This document shows, in pieces, positions 48,001 through 60,487 of a stretch of DNA of 64,000 nucleotides (within the stretch, counting starts at the first letter, position 1; each line of letters begins with the position of its first letter). Source of the DNA: Callipepla californica brunnescens (taxonomy: Eukaryota; Chordata; Aves; Galliformes; Odontophoridae); assembly GCA_023055505.1 (NCBI GenBank), contig JALIRH010000006.1:26819105-26883104 (forward strand), given 5' to 3'. A program made the position numbers and the translations under genes. Below the pieces are notes generated by a model. The model saw only the letters and a list, made by a program, of their open reading frames with translations, searched no databases and had not been told where the DNA came from.

Positions 48001-51000
48001 AGAACAGTTTTCTTGTGTTTCATGGGGTATTTTCCTGCCCTGTGTGGGATATGAATCATAGCACTTTTCCTTGTCCTAAGGACTGTTTCGAGGAAACTGT
48101 CATTTTCAGGCTACAAGTAAATGCTCAGGAAAACAGTTAAGGCATCCCTAGTGCATGTTTGCTTCTGTTACACAGTAATTTTAAGTGAGTACAACTTTTT
48201 AGAGCCGTTTCCTAGCTTATATTAATCTTCACAGTTTCTCATGGAAAACTATCAGCCTTAGCATCAACTTCTACATTCTTTGAGTATTCAGTGTTACCAG
48301 CAATTGGGCATCAGTGGTCTGCAGAGGATGGTTTTGGAATCTGTGTTTTAAAATACTGTCTAGGTTAAACAGAACTGTATGTCTTTGGGGGGTCTTTCAT
48401 CATAACTGACAGTTAAAAAACTGATTTTGCTTTAAAATTTTAACTGTGTGCTTTGTAGTGACAGTTTATCATTTTTAAAATGGAAGCATAGGCCTTGAGA
48501 GGTGATTGAGACAAGTTAGGTGTTCTATAAAAATGTCCCTTTTGCAGAAAGATTGGCACTTGGCAGCTTCTCACTTTGCAGAAACTGATTTCACTCCTAG
48601 CCTTTTTTCTGTGGTCTTTCATCTTACTATCTCACATTTCTTTCAGAGGTCTCAGTGCCAAAAAAAAAGTCACTGCTGTCAGAGTTGTTACAGAGTTATT
48701 ACAGATTTGAAGGCAGATCTCTCATTTAAGCATAGTAACAGTGTTTTGTATGAGAACACTCTGTTGTAATCCTTAAGGATCAGACTATGGATAAAGCAGA
48801 CTTGCTACAATAGTGCTATGAACAAGATTTTTGCTTTTCTTTTTAAGACTGCATCAAAATAGGTAATTTACAATAGGTGGGCTCCAAAATAAGTTAAATT
48901 CCAGCTTATCTTTGTCACTGGGGCACAAGACACTGCAGAGATGCTGTACCACTGAGAGAACTTTTTGCTGCTCAAGCTCCTTGGCATACAGAGGAGGAGC
49001 AGTATTACCAGCTGCCTTACTAGCTCCCCAGCCTGCAACACAAGGCAAGGGGAAAAGTGCAAGAGAATACATATGAGTGATAGTTTATAGTTGTGCCTAC
49101 CTAATTTTTGTCTGCATGCAATGTGTAATTCACATGCTGCCGTTACAAAGCAGTCTGTTATACACGTATAAAATGAAAGCGAAAGATGCCAGAGCACATT
49201 GTACAGCCTCTACTACTCCTTCAGTTCAGCAGGTTCAAAATTGATAATAATATCTCATGGGACCATGTTTTAAAATAAAATCACTAATATGCAGTTATAC
49301 ACTTAGAAAGATAATCTTGTACATTGGGAATATTATTAGGTTAGAGGAGACTAGAGATGAATGTGCTATTTACTTGCTGAATTAATACATGCCATATAGA
49401 TAGTGTGCAGAATATCAAAGACTCTGTTGCACAGTTCTTAACCCTAGAAACTGTTGTAACCAAGACATTACAGGCTTTCTGAACATTAGATTTTTTTCAC
49501 TTTGGCCCTTCATAAGGATATCAGCATCTCATAAAAGAAACACTGAAATACATAGGATTTATATACTTAATTTTTATTTTGATCATCTGTTTTCTCTAAA
49601 ATAATATAACCTTCTGAATACTTCATAAGGTTATTCAACTATTGTTTTAATGTAGTTTTATTTCTCAGCTTTTGCAGGTGCAAAACCTTGAAGTCAGCAT
49701 TTGTGTTGCTTGTTGTCTCCTGTGTTCAATTTGATTTCAAGAATGAAAAAAAAAGAAACGAAAAAAGTCTGATTTTCTCTGTTAGGAACAGACTCAAACA
49801 CATTCACATGAAAAATGGTGGGGCCTAAGAACTTAGGAAGCTTTGAGATGGGGGTGCTTTGAAAAAATGATCTTTAATCAAGTGACTTGTCAAATTCTCT
49901 GAAAGGGAGTAGGAAAAATGCAGATAGAGAGCTCAGTTTATTCAGAGAAAGAGCTGCAATTCAAGTACATGGGTGACAGCCTACAACAAAGGATCCTTGG
50001 AACACTGATTGCACCCTGTAGCAAGCATTTATTTGGCAGAATGGAAAGCACTCATATACTTCTGAGGACCTGCAAAGGGAGTGAAATATTCAAGTGCACT
50101 TGTATGTGAACTGACTTGCCACACAGTCCTACAAAATACTTTATATTTTCAATTAAAAAAAAAAAAAAAGTTCAAAGTGAAGATAGATTTAAGCCGTCAT
50201 GTAACAAACACTTTTTCTAAATAACTTTAGTTTTTCTTTTCTTTCTTTTCTCTCTTCCTATTCCCTCAGGGGATTTCAGTAATATTCTACAGCAGTTTGT
50301 TACTAAGGCTATTATACAATGTGCAGAGGGCACTATCCTGGAATTTGAGACCTCACTTTTCTCCATATTTCCCATACAACCTTGAACAAGTCATATATAT
50401 GTATAAATAAATAAATATTTTGAGCAAAGTAACTAAAATCTTTTGAAAGTCAGGCCTTACAATCTCTTCTCTTCCATTTTAGGCCTGTAAAGTAGAGATT
50501 ACAAGACTTTTCTATCTTTATCTTGGGAGAAAAATAAATAACTTAAAAATTATAATGCAATCAAATATTGAAGAATTTTCTATGATTCTTAATGTAGTAT
50601 TGCACATGTAGTCTGCATATTTGTTTTCGCTGGGAAAAAGAAAAGGTGGACTTATGCAAGCTGTAATTACAGACTTGTCAGTCTCTGTCTTTGAAAGGAA
50701 TACACTACCCATAAATTGAGTTAAGATATGAACTTAACATTTAATGTATCATAACTAAAAAAGTGGGTTACTTTTAAATGTCATGACAAACCTGCCTGAT
50801 CAGATAATCTTGACAAGATCTAAAATACAGTGCAGGTCATTGCAAATGGAAGATTAAGAATATACATGTAGACATGAAAGAGTTAGTATAGCTTCCTGTT
50901 ATCACAGTCCCAACAGAACAAAGTATGTTCTGCCAGACTGGCTATGGAAAACAGACATTTAGGGTGTGTGCGGCTGGGAGTGATTTTTCTCTGGAATTAA

Positions 51001-53084
51001 TACATATATATGGAAATGCAAGAACCGTGCACATACTTTCACATACAACATGATTATAAAAAAGTACACATATCCAGTGTATCCAGTTTATAGTTTTTTT
51101 CTGTAAAAAGCTTTTAAAAACTATGACAACCAACCAATCAAAAAAGTTCAGAACCATAAAAGCTTAAGAAATGGTGAACAAATTAAAAATGTGTGATTTT
51201 GTACTTCTGAGAAAACGAGCTGTGGCTTATTATTTGGAGGGCTTGAGTTTGACAGAGGTGTCTGTAATGGAAATAACATCAGTAGCCATCTGTTTCTTGG
51301 AATGTTACCTAGGACAGAAATAGAATCAGTGATCTGTGGCAGTATTTTCTCATTTTGATCTAGCATGTATTTGGAATTTGTGGGGAACTGAAAGAATAAA
51401 GCCATAGACACACACTTACACACATGATATATGTATGTATGTAATACTTAATTTGCGTAGTGGAAAATGTGCTCTAATTGATCCCCAAATCATAGATACA
51501 GATTGTGTATTCATTTTTTGTGTGCGACTGTGAGAAAAGACAAAAAAAATCATGTCCTAAAAGCACATCACTGTGGCTAGAATAGTAACTTCTGCTCCTT
51601 TCCGTGAGGATTTCTGATTCTAATAACACTGCAGTCATGCTTTTACACACCCCTCTTCAGCAGTTCACAATCTTATATGAAGATAAAATCCTGTTGTACC
51701 TCTCACATTGCCAACTCTAACTCTAAACAGTGGATGTATCTTTAATATGGAAATCTCTGGCATGTCTTTATCAAATATAGTAGCCATATATTTCATAAGC
51801 CTGGTTTTCTATGCAGGCAAAAAAAAAGAAAAATATAATGGCAGGCATCTATCTAACACTCAAGCGAGGAAGAAGAATGTCTAGTACAATACACAGAATA
51901 AAAAAAACAGTATTAGGATGACCTATAATGGTATGAACATTTAGCTGCATGATCAGTCATTAGAGAGTTTAAAATACATACATAGAAGTGAAAAATGATG
52001 TCTTTTCATTCTGAAGTGCATCTTCAATTAGGAAACTAGAATGGTAGCTCTATTAAGACTGCAAGGAATATACACGTCATTATAACAAAAAGAACTTCCT
52101 CTAATGTATTCTGGTGTTAGAAGATAAATATCTTAAAGTCTAGCTTAAATTGAAAAGTCCTGTATGAGTTGTCCAGGAGTGAATTCATTTGCAAATGACT
52201 GTATGGAAGGAAGCAGGGCTGTAAGAGTAAGCAAAGAAAGAGAAGAAGCTTCTGATAATGTGTGCATGGGAGCTGAATATGAGTTTATCGTGATGGATTT
52301 TGCAGCAAAGAAATGAGAACTTGTACTAAAGCATCACATTCTATTTATTCAAACATGACTTGACAAAGAAATTAGAGCTGTATACTGTGTGCTACTGCCA
52401 TTCAGCCTGTCTCTCAAATCCAGAATTCACTTTCCCATATGGGAGAGAACTTTTTGTCACCCTGGTAACACAGTGTATTCTTTCACTGCAACTATTTCTT
52501 TGGGAATCGGAAAAAAGCAGTGCCATCTGAGATGAGGCAAGGGGAAGAATTTCAAAGATATTAGAGGTGTTCCCTCTAATATGTGAAAAAAATGAAAGTC
52601 TGAAAGATAAAAATCAACAAAATACAGAGAAACTCTGAGGCTAAACAAGAGTTACCTCAGAGTCAACTTTCCTACACACTTGACATTTTGTTTCATATTT
52701 GATACTTTTTTTCTGTCTCATATTCCCCATTAATTATAGTTTTAATTTGTGTCCCACTGTGCCTTTTTAATCAGTTGAGTAAATGGAGATACCAGTTTAT
52801 CTGTGATTTCAAACTTTCTAACCTTTCAAACTCTTTCACCAGAATAAATATGCTAATAATGGGAAACGTGAGATATTTAAAAGGTCACCAAAACCTACAA
52901 AAGAGTGAAATGTAAATTATATAACTTGGTACAGACGTGAGTGCATGTCAGCCTGTCTGTATTCGCTGTCTCCCACAACATTACTCACATAAGTAAGCTT
53001 AGGAAATTTGGCATAGGCAAGTGGACAGTGATGTGGACTGAAGTCTAGCTGACTAGCATTGCTCAGAGGGCTGTGATCAGCACA

Positions 53085-54016
53085 GAGTAGAGCTGGAGGC
53101 CTGTAACTAGTAGTGTTCTCGACTGTTTGGTACTAAATTTGATCTTGTTCAATGTCAGCGACCTGAATGAAGGAATAGAATTGCACCCTCCACAAATTAG
53201 CTGCTGTTAAGAAGCTGAAAAGAGTGGCTGACACACCAGAAGGCTGTGCTGCCATTCAGTGAGACCTGGACAGTCTGGAGAGTTGGGTGAAGTGGAACCT
53301 TACAAGGTTCAACAGTGGCAAGTGTAGAGTCCTACATCTGCAGAGGAACAACTGCTTGTAACAGTACATGATAGGGGATGACCTGCTAAAAAGGAGCTCT
53401 CAAAGAAGGACCTGAGTGTCCTGGTGGACAAGAGGCTGTACATGAGCCAGCAGGGTACCCTCCAAGAATGTCAATGGTATCATGGGATGCATTAAAAAGA
53501 GCATGAGCAGCAGATCAAGGGGGGAGATCCTGCCCTGGTGAGGCCACATCTGGAATACTGTGCCCAGTTCTGGGCTCCTCAGATCAAGAAACTTATAGAG
53601 ACAAACCAGTGGAATGTCACAGGGATGGTGAGGGACCTGGAGTATCTCCCATATGAGAGCCCTGGATCTGTTCAGCCTGAAGAAGACTGAGAGAGAGTAT
53701 TATCAATGCTTATAATTGTCTAAATGGTGGGAGACAAAGAGCAGGGCTCTTTTCAGTAGTACCTAGCAACCAAGCATGGGCCAATGGGCACAAACAGTAA
53801 CGAGAGGAAACATGAGGAAAAACTTCTTTGAGGTTGACAGAGCACTGGAACAGGCTTCCCAGAGAGGTTGTAGACTCTTTCTCTGGAGATATTCAAAATC
53901 TGCCTGGACACTTTCCTGTGCAAAATACTGTAGGGAGGAATCTGCTTTATCAGGGGGTTGGCTAGATGATCTCCAGAGGTCCCTTCCAACCACTATGATT
54001 CTGTGATACTGTGAAA
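53085..54016 (+). mobile_element. CR1 LINE, long 3' fragment
   Basis: About 930 bp covering the end of the reverse-transcriptase frame and the 3' UTR. Landmarks: AGCTGGAGGCCTGTAACTAG, GACCTGGACAGTCTGGAGAG, GAGGCCACATCTGGAATACT, CAGTTCTGGGCTCCTCAGA, GAGCACTGGAACAGGCTTCC and the terminus CCTTCCAACCACTATGATTC. It is broken by stops and short deletions. Confidence 0.93.
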
Positions 54017-54604
54017 TACCAAGCTTATCTTAGTTTCCTTCAGACAATTACTTTACAGATTCTCAAATCACTTCAGCTAATTTCTCTGACAATGTTCTGG
54101 TCATCGCTGCTTCCAATTTCCTTGCCACCAGTCTAGCTTTTCAGCCTTTTCAAAGTCCACATAGGAGGCCATGGAATGGGGAAGAAACTACATTTTGAGT
54201 TACTAGAGAGGAAATCATGAAAGTGGGGTAAGAGAAAAGGTATGAAAGATACCCTGATGTTCTGCTGTGTAGGAAAGAAGAGATTGAGATGAAGGTACCT
54301 GGTTACAGTCCTGTCCATCAAGGGTTCTTCCCTCTTGGCTTCTGGTTCATAGTTAAGTCAGATGGGGAGTGCCACCTACTGGGTGACTTTTGGAAGGTAA
54401 ATGATTGGTTTAGTTTTAAGTCAATTTTAACAGAAATTTATGCAGAGCGAAAGCACAGCAAGGGCCTAAAATTATTGAAACAGTCAATCAAACTCAGTGA
54501 GAAGGACAAATTGCACTTAAAGGAGCTTCCCTGCAGCTTCATGATCAGCTTACTACCACTTCTAGTAATTCTTTTATGGCATGCTGATCAAGAATCTGTG
54601 GAGT

Positions 54605-54812
54605 TGTTCAGGGGAAGTTTTTCACTGAGAGGGTGGTGAGTTGCTGGAACAGGCTGCCCAGGGAGGTTGAAGACATCCCATCCGTGAAGTGTTCACGGGG
54701 CCCTGGGCAGCCTGATCCAATGTGTGGCAACCCTGCCTATGTCAGGGGGGTTGGAAATAGATGATCCTTCCAATCCAAAACATTCTATGATTCTATGATG
54801 ACTCTATGATAG
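54605..54812 (+). mobile_element. CR1 LINE 3' end
   Basis: GGAAGTTTTTCACTGAGAGG, GTGAGTTGCTGGAACAGGCT, GGGCCCTGGGCAGCCTGATC, CATTCTATGATTCTATGATG: a CR1 tail of a different subfamily from its neighbour, same orientation. Confidence 0.92.
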
Positions 54813-55599
54813 CTTCCTCTCTTTACATGTGAAGCTTTTCAACAACAGTCACGCAGAATGACCCTGTCTGCTGCATCTCCCCTTTAGGATTAGTCTAAAC
54901 TGCAATACTATTGTTTTTACGCACAAAGCAAAAGAAAGATCTGTCATTATCTCATGTCAAAATTTTAAACTCCAAATACCAAATAAAATAGGCTGAGTTT
55001 GCCTGGATATCCCAAATGAAATTGCTGTGGTTCACTCAATATTGCTGTGAATAGCCAATGGGTAAGAAGGCTTAAACTTTTTCAAGTGGTGTACTATCAC
55101 TATGCATACGTACCACTCTGCTAATTCTGGCTCCAGGATTCCTAGCGCAGGGACAGCCACAGCACACTCTAAGAAAATCACAGTACATGCTAAGAAAGGC
55201 AAACTTTTATCTTGGCTATCAGAAGAGATTAATTTTATAGACTACTCTAGGTTTCCTTATATATTTTACCATTTAGATGTGTTTGAGAAAGCTGGCCTAA
55301 GGAAGTTTAAGGAATAATTTTATGCATAGGAAATGTTGCAGACTGCATTTCTGTAACTTTCCCTGTTGAGAGAATTTTTTTAAAACTAAATATGAAGGCA
55401 TAAAAACATAGATCTGTATAATCAGATTTGGGTTGCTGTAACATAGATACAATGTAACTGCAGCACAGGTTAAAGCTGTAGAAAATCACACACTGTGATG
55501 ATCATTAACTAAATAACCCAAAGGTTTATGTTCAGTGGTCAAACAGAAGAACAAGATCCTCCTGAGGGGATAAGAAAGGACTACCTACAAGAAAACAGA

Positions 55600-55905
55600 A
55601 GTGTAACTGAGAAGATGGAGCCAGGCTCTATAACAATGCATGGTAGGAAGATGAGAGATGATGGGTGTGAATTGAAACAGGAAAAATTTGGTCTAGATAC
55701 AAGGAAAACTTTCACCATTAGGATATATGGGCAGTGGAAGTGTTTGGTTATTAGGAGGCTGTGTGGTCTCCATTCTTTCTTTTAAAGATCACAATAAAGC
55801 CCGGGGCAACCTCGTGTGCCCTCATACCTTCTCAGAGCAGGAGACTGGAGTAGCTGCATTCTGAGATAGCTCCTTTCCACCAGAATTTTCTGTGATGCTA
55901 TGTCA
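55600..55905 (+). mobile_element. CR1-like LINE 3' end
   Basis: ATGGAGCCAGGCTCT, CATGGTAGGAAGATGAGAGA, TGTGAATTGAAACAGG, AGATACAAGGAAAACTTTCA, GTGTGGTCTCCATTC, GGGGCAACCTCGTGTGCCCT, TCTGTGATGCTATG. A diverged CR1 3' region, 5' truncated. Confidence 0.82.
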
Positions 55906-55939
55906 TAAAAAGATCAAACAAGCATTGACGGACCCTGCT

Positions 55940-56146
55940 GATCTTCCTTGATGGAATGACTGCATCAGTGGACAAAGGAAGGGCAAATTATACTGTCTAC
56001 ATGGACTTGTTCAAGGCCTTCAACGTGGTCCTGCACCACGTCATCATCTCTACATTGAAAAAAATATGGATCTGAAGGGTAGACTGTTCAGTGGATAAAG
56101 AACTGGTTAGATGGTCATAACCAGAAGGTTCTATGATTCTATGAAA
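55940..56146 (+). mobile_element. CR1 reverse-transcriptase fragment joined to 3' end
   Basis: ATCAGTGGACAAAGGAAGGG, CATGGACTTGTTCAAGGCCT, GTCCTGCACCACGTCATCAT, TGTTCAGTGGATAAAGAACT encode the CR1 RT block resembling DL.KAF..V.HH, then jump after TGGTCATAACCAGAAGG to TTCTATGATTCTATG. Several hundred bases of RT and UTR are missing, so this copy has an internal deletion. Confidence 0.85.
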
Positions 56147-57010
56147 AGAATCAAAATACCTCAGTAATGACTGTGAATAACAATGTTGGTTCAAGTGTTG
56201 GTAGTCAGGATGAATAAAATGAGAAGCTGGGAATTCCCACAACAGGAATATGCTAAGAAAACAGCAATGTAGAGTAAACTAGATAATGATTAAGCAAATT
56301 ATAAAGCATATTTTTAGTTGGTGGCCAGTAAGGAGAGTAGAAGAATGACAATGAAATTTCTCAGGAGCGTTCTGCATTAGAGGGCAGATATGAAGAGAAA
56401 TTATAATCACAGCCCTCTCACAGAAAAGCTTGATGAAATTAAATAAAAATTTTCATCATGGTCAAAAAAATTTTTTAGAAGTTTAACAAAAATCACTGGA
56501 AGGAACAGAAAGAACTGAATGAAACTGTGGTCAGCCTGAAGATAACAAATGACATTTGCTAACTTCTAAAACGGGATAATAAGACAGAACTGCATAGATC
56601 TGCATAGATCTGTATGGCACTTTAGAAAAAGATAATAGAATGCAGTAATTTTCTCATTAAGAATAATTGCCACTGGTCTAAATCAAGCCAGAATTTCACT
56701 CCTATATTCCATTCCAAACAGCTGATAATCTTGAGACACATCCTAGGAGAACTACATTTTTTGTGAGTTGTTCTGCCTTTGCTATTATATTAACAAAGAA
56801 CATGTGAACATTCTCCTTTAGGCTGCATACAGAAGATGATGGTGCATAGGGAAAAGACAAAAGTGCAATTTAAGAACTCTGAAAAAGATGTTCTGTTTTC
56901 TTCTATGGTTACTGTATGTTTGTTCCTTAGCAGTAGGGTAATGAGTCTGGTCTTGGAACAGAGAAGTTATGACTTTATATTAAAGAACTGTGTTTTTCCC
57001 CATGGCTTAG

Positions 57011-57045
57011 CAAAAAATAAAAAATAAAAATAAAAAAATAAAGAT
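57011..57045. repeat. (AAAAAT)n low-complexity run
   Basis: CAAAAAATAAAAAATAAAAA and onward, about 35 bp. Confidence 0.9.
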
Positions 57046-60000
57046 ATTATGTTAAAGCTTTGAGATACCTAGACAGCACTGAACATGGCTGATTAAAAAA
57101 AAACAACAACAACAAAAAAAACACTATAGCATATAAAACCACTGAAACCTAAAAGATACTAGAAGGAAAGGCTATATCTGAGGTAGATCAGGAACTGAAA
57201 AGGTGAACAGAAAAATGAGGGAGTAATGTGAAAGTTCTGGGGAGACTGCCTGGACATTTGTGAGTGATAGTCTGTGGTCAAAAAAGTACACAACCAGTAA
57301 TATGAAAAAGGTCTACTTCAGTGTTTCAAAATCCCATATTTTTATACTTTAACCTGACATTTGTACATACAACATCAAATTATGAAATATCTGTTGGTAC
57401 ATTTATTGTCTCATGTTTTGTCAGTAGTGGCTGGAACAATAAATGTTCTCAGTGACTCCAACCTCATGCTTCTTTTGTAGCATGGGCAATTATACTGCTT
57501 AATTTGATTCAAATCTGTTCTGATATTTAGCCTCTGCCTTGAAATAATTCTTCATTAGATTACATCAGATACTTTACAGTGTTTCTCTGACTAATGCTTT
57601 CATGTAGGAGAAATCACTATTTTAGGAAAGCAATGTCTCTCATTTTACTCACTCATCAATATTTAAAATTCTGATTTTAAAAAAAAAATGGAATAAGTAG
57701 CTTTGAGTTGTTTTCATCACTCTCCAGCAAAAGCTTGAAGAAAAGTGATGTCAATTCATTTTTTTCAGAGCTTTCATTGGATTTCTAGTTCTTGTAGCTC
57801 TGGAGACAGAATAAAAATATTTATACTCTTTTTATGACTCTGTTGGTAACATATAAATGTGCCATAGTCAGTTCAGAGCCTCAGCATTTCTACCTAGAAA
57901 ATGGAGAGCACATGCACTCACCATTATAAAATATTTGAACATCTTAAATCATCAAGCTTGAGAGCAGAAGGCTTCCCCTGGGATTTATTTCATGGTAATA
58001 CTGTGCTTGAGTTACATTTTACTTCCTTTATATTTCCCTACATCTTTCCTCAATCAGTCTTATTCACTTCCATTATTCTAGAACAAACTGAAATTTGCTT
58101 GTAATCCACTTTTAATTTTAATTCACTTCTAAACCACCCAAACTCTAATTATATGGCATTAGGATTTTGCTAGTAGATACCTGAACACTACAAAAACAGA
58201 ATTTACCTTTAGAACGTAATATCAATTCGCCCAAAACAATAACTGATTTCATATTTTGATGGAAAAATCTAGACATGCAAGCAATAAGTGACGACATGTC
58301 ACTAACCCATCATTTCCTTCTCAAAGATTTTTTGTTAAATTTTCCATTTGGTATGACATTTATATTTCATTAGTTCAGATCTCATCTCCAGATAGCACGT
58401 CTTCTTCTACAACCTTATCTTCACCTGCTTATCACTGAGGTTGCGTGCAAATTTTGGTGCTGAACATTTCATTGCAGGGGAGCATTTCTGGTCATTGAGG
58501 ATAACTGTGGGGGCAAGTGAAACTTTTTTGTGGGATGGATTTATGACGTATTCTGTTTTCATATGTTCCAGGTAACATAAGAAACTCCACTTGTGGTGCA
58601 TGTCTTTCTATGATGAGAATATGTAAATAGAAATACGTAAATAGACTATTCATACCTTCCTTTCCATTAGACTTATTTTAGGTTTCACACATACCAAACC
58701 TGAGTACATTACTGAGAGTTTTTAGAGATGCAGCAGAAAATGAATGTATGAGAGCTGAAAGGCAGCTAACTCTATGTTTCTTGTGTTATACTTCTCAACA
58801 AAAGCCAGATGGGCTTTGAACAGCCCTCAGTTGTCTCCACCTTTGTGCAGAAGTGAGACAGAAAGGCATACGTTCCAAAAAAAATCTCTAGACTGAGACT
58901 ACTAGGAGAGCTGAGGAACTGTCCTGACCTTGCTGAAATAGCCCAAGAACACAAACAGTGCAAATACCTGACAAGTGTGCACCCTGGCAGCTCCAGGTTC
59001 AGCATCTGAGATCTTACCTCTGTCTGGGCACTGATGGCAAAGAGATGTTCACTCTGTTCAATGCAAGAGAGGTTCTAGTATCACTTCTGCCTCTCTATAC
59101 TTGTCCCCCCAGGGCTCTCAGACACTTTACTCTATGCTTTCAGTGCCCAAATATTACATTTTTGGGCCATATTCTATCACCACAAAAAAAACTGTCATGA
59201 CCCAGAATACCAGGTGGTGCCACAGCTTATTTAGAAATAAGCATCTGGTTTGAATGCCTCACTTGCTAACACTGAAAACGCATTTGTTCTTAATATAGTA
59301 GCTCAGTTTGCCTGACACTGTAATGATTTTAATGCACTGCTTCTGCCTGAAGAGTCTTTCCACCATCTCCTGATTTGCTTTCTGTGCAGTGAGGAATGTT
59401 CATTCTTTGCTTGATGAGATTTTAATATAGCGGAGCCTTGCCAGTTCCCAGAAGCTTGATTTGTAAAATTTCTTTTCTGTCCTTGTTTCTTTTTCTGCCT
59501 GTCTGTGGCACATATTCATATTCCAATAAAAGACAAACTTTCAAACAAATTATATTTTACACAGAATTAACATTTTTTTTTCCAATGTGATTAAGCATTT
59601 AGTTACAAGCTGGTTACAGTAACTTGGTTAAATTTCCAGCTTCATCAAAAGTTCAGTCAATTCCTACTCTGTCTCCAGGGACCAAGCTACTTCTGTCGTA
59701 TAAATAAATTAACTTGTTTCAATTAGTATTAGGAACCATCTGTAATTCTTGGAAATTAAACTTTCCCTATTAAAATAATCCACAACTATTTGCATATTTA
59801 TTTTAAGCTTGACTTTACAAACAAGTAAGTTACTAAGAGAGATGTTCAGGTGAAGAATAGGCTAAAACACTATTCTTGATCTTTTAAGGGCATTAGTTTG
59901 AAAAACGCTCCCAGAACGGAATGGAGCGGTGACAGCCCATCTTGAAGAAATATTAACAACCGTTTTTGAAAACCATGTCAATGTGTTAAAAAAAAAAAAA

Positions 60001-60466
60001 AAACTTTTTTAAAATTAAAATATGAGTAAGAGATCTGGAAAGCTCACATTCAACCATTTGGTTCTCAAAGAACTAGCACTCACTTAAAGAAGCATGTGAG
60101 AATTTACAGAAGCATTTGGGAGTAGGAAATTTGCTGTCACCTTCCCAATTGATCCAGCAGTTGTTTGAAAAGTCCTCCAAATATTTTATTTCCATGATGA
60201 GATTAATTCTGAGCATACATATATAGCTTTATAAGGTATTACATATGTACAGAAGAATTATTATAAAACACAGCAGGCACAGTCAAGTTGATAGCTACAG
60301 CTGTAGCAAAATATTCAAAAATCTGTGCTTTATTGTCTTTAAATCATCCCTGAAGAGAAGTCCCTGTGCTTCAATAGCTTCCAGATGTAATGTTAAGAAT
60401 AGCGTATCTATTAAAGAGATCTAATTTATAGCTTGAATATATTTTCTTCATGTTGTGGTACTGCAG

Positions 60467-60487
60467 TGATGCAATGCTATAAAAGGG
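60467..60487 (+). promoter_or_regulatory. Candidate TATA box with adjacent ATF4/C-EBP element
   Basis: TGATGCAAT at about 60467-60475 fits the C/EBP-ATF composite TGATGNAAT. Two bases later TATAAAAGGG (60478-60487) is a near-ideal TATA box. A start would be expected near 60508-60515. The first downstream ATG (about 60534) opens only 17 codons, MKIFIRN... to TAG, so no product can be named. Confidence 0.25.

Larger units (their letters stand above)
46148..53084. other. Intergenic AT-rich DNA
   Basis: No supported gene. It holds A19 (46585-46603), an AAAAC array (47976-48000) and A-runs near 50156. An exon-like minus-strand frame at 47429-47648 is treated under findings. Confidence 0.6.

Noticed and set aside
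53753..54006. Several 76-78 codon frames on both strands
   Set aside because: They lie within the CR1 3' region, which is non-coding there.
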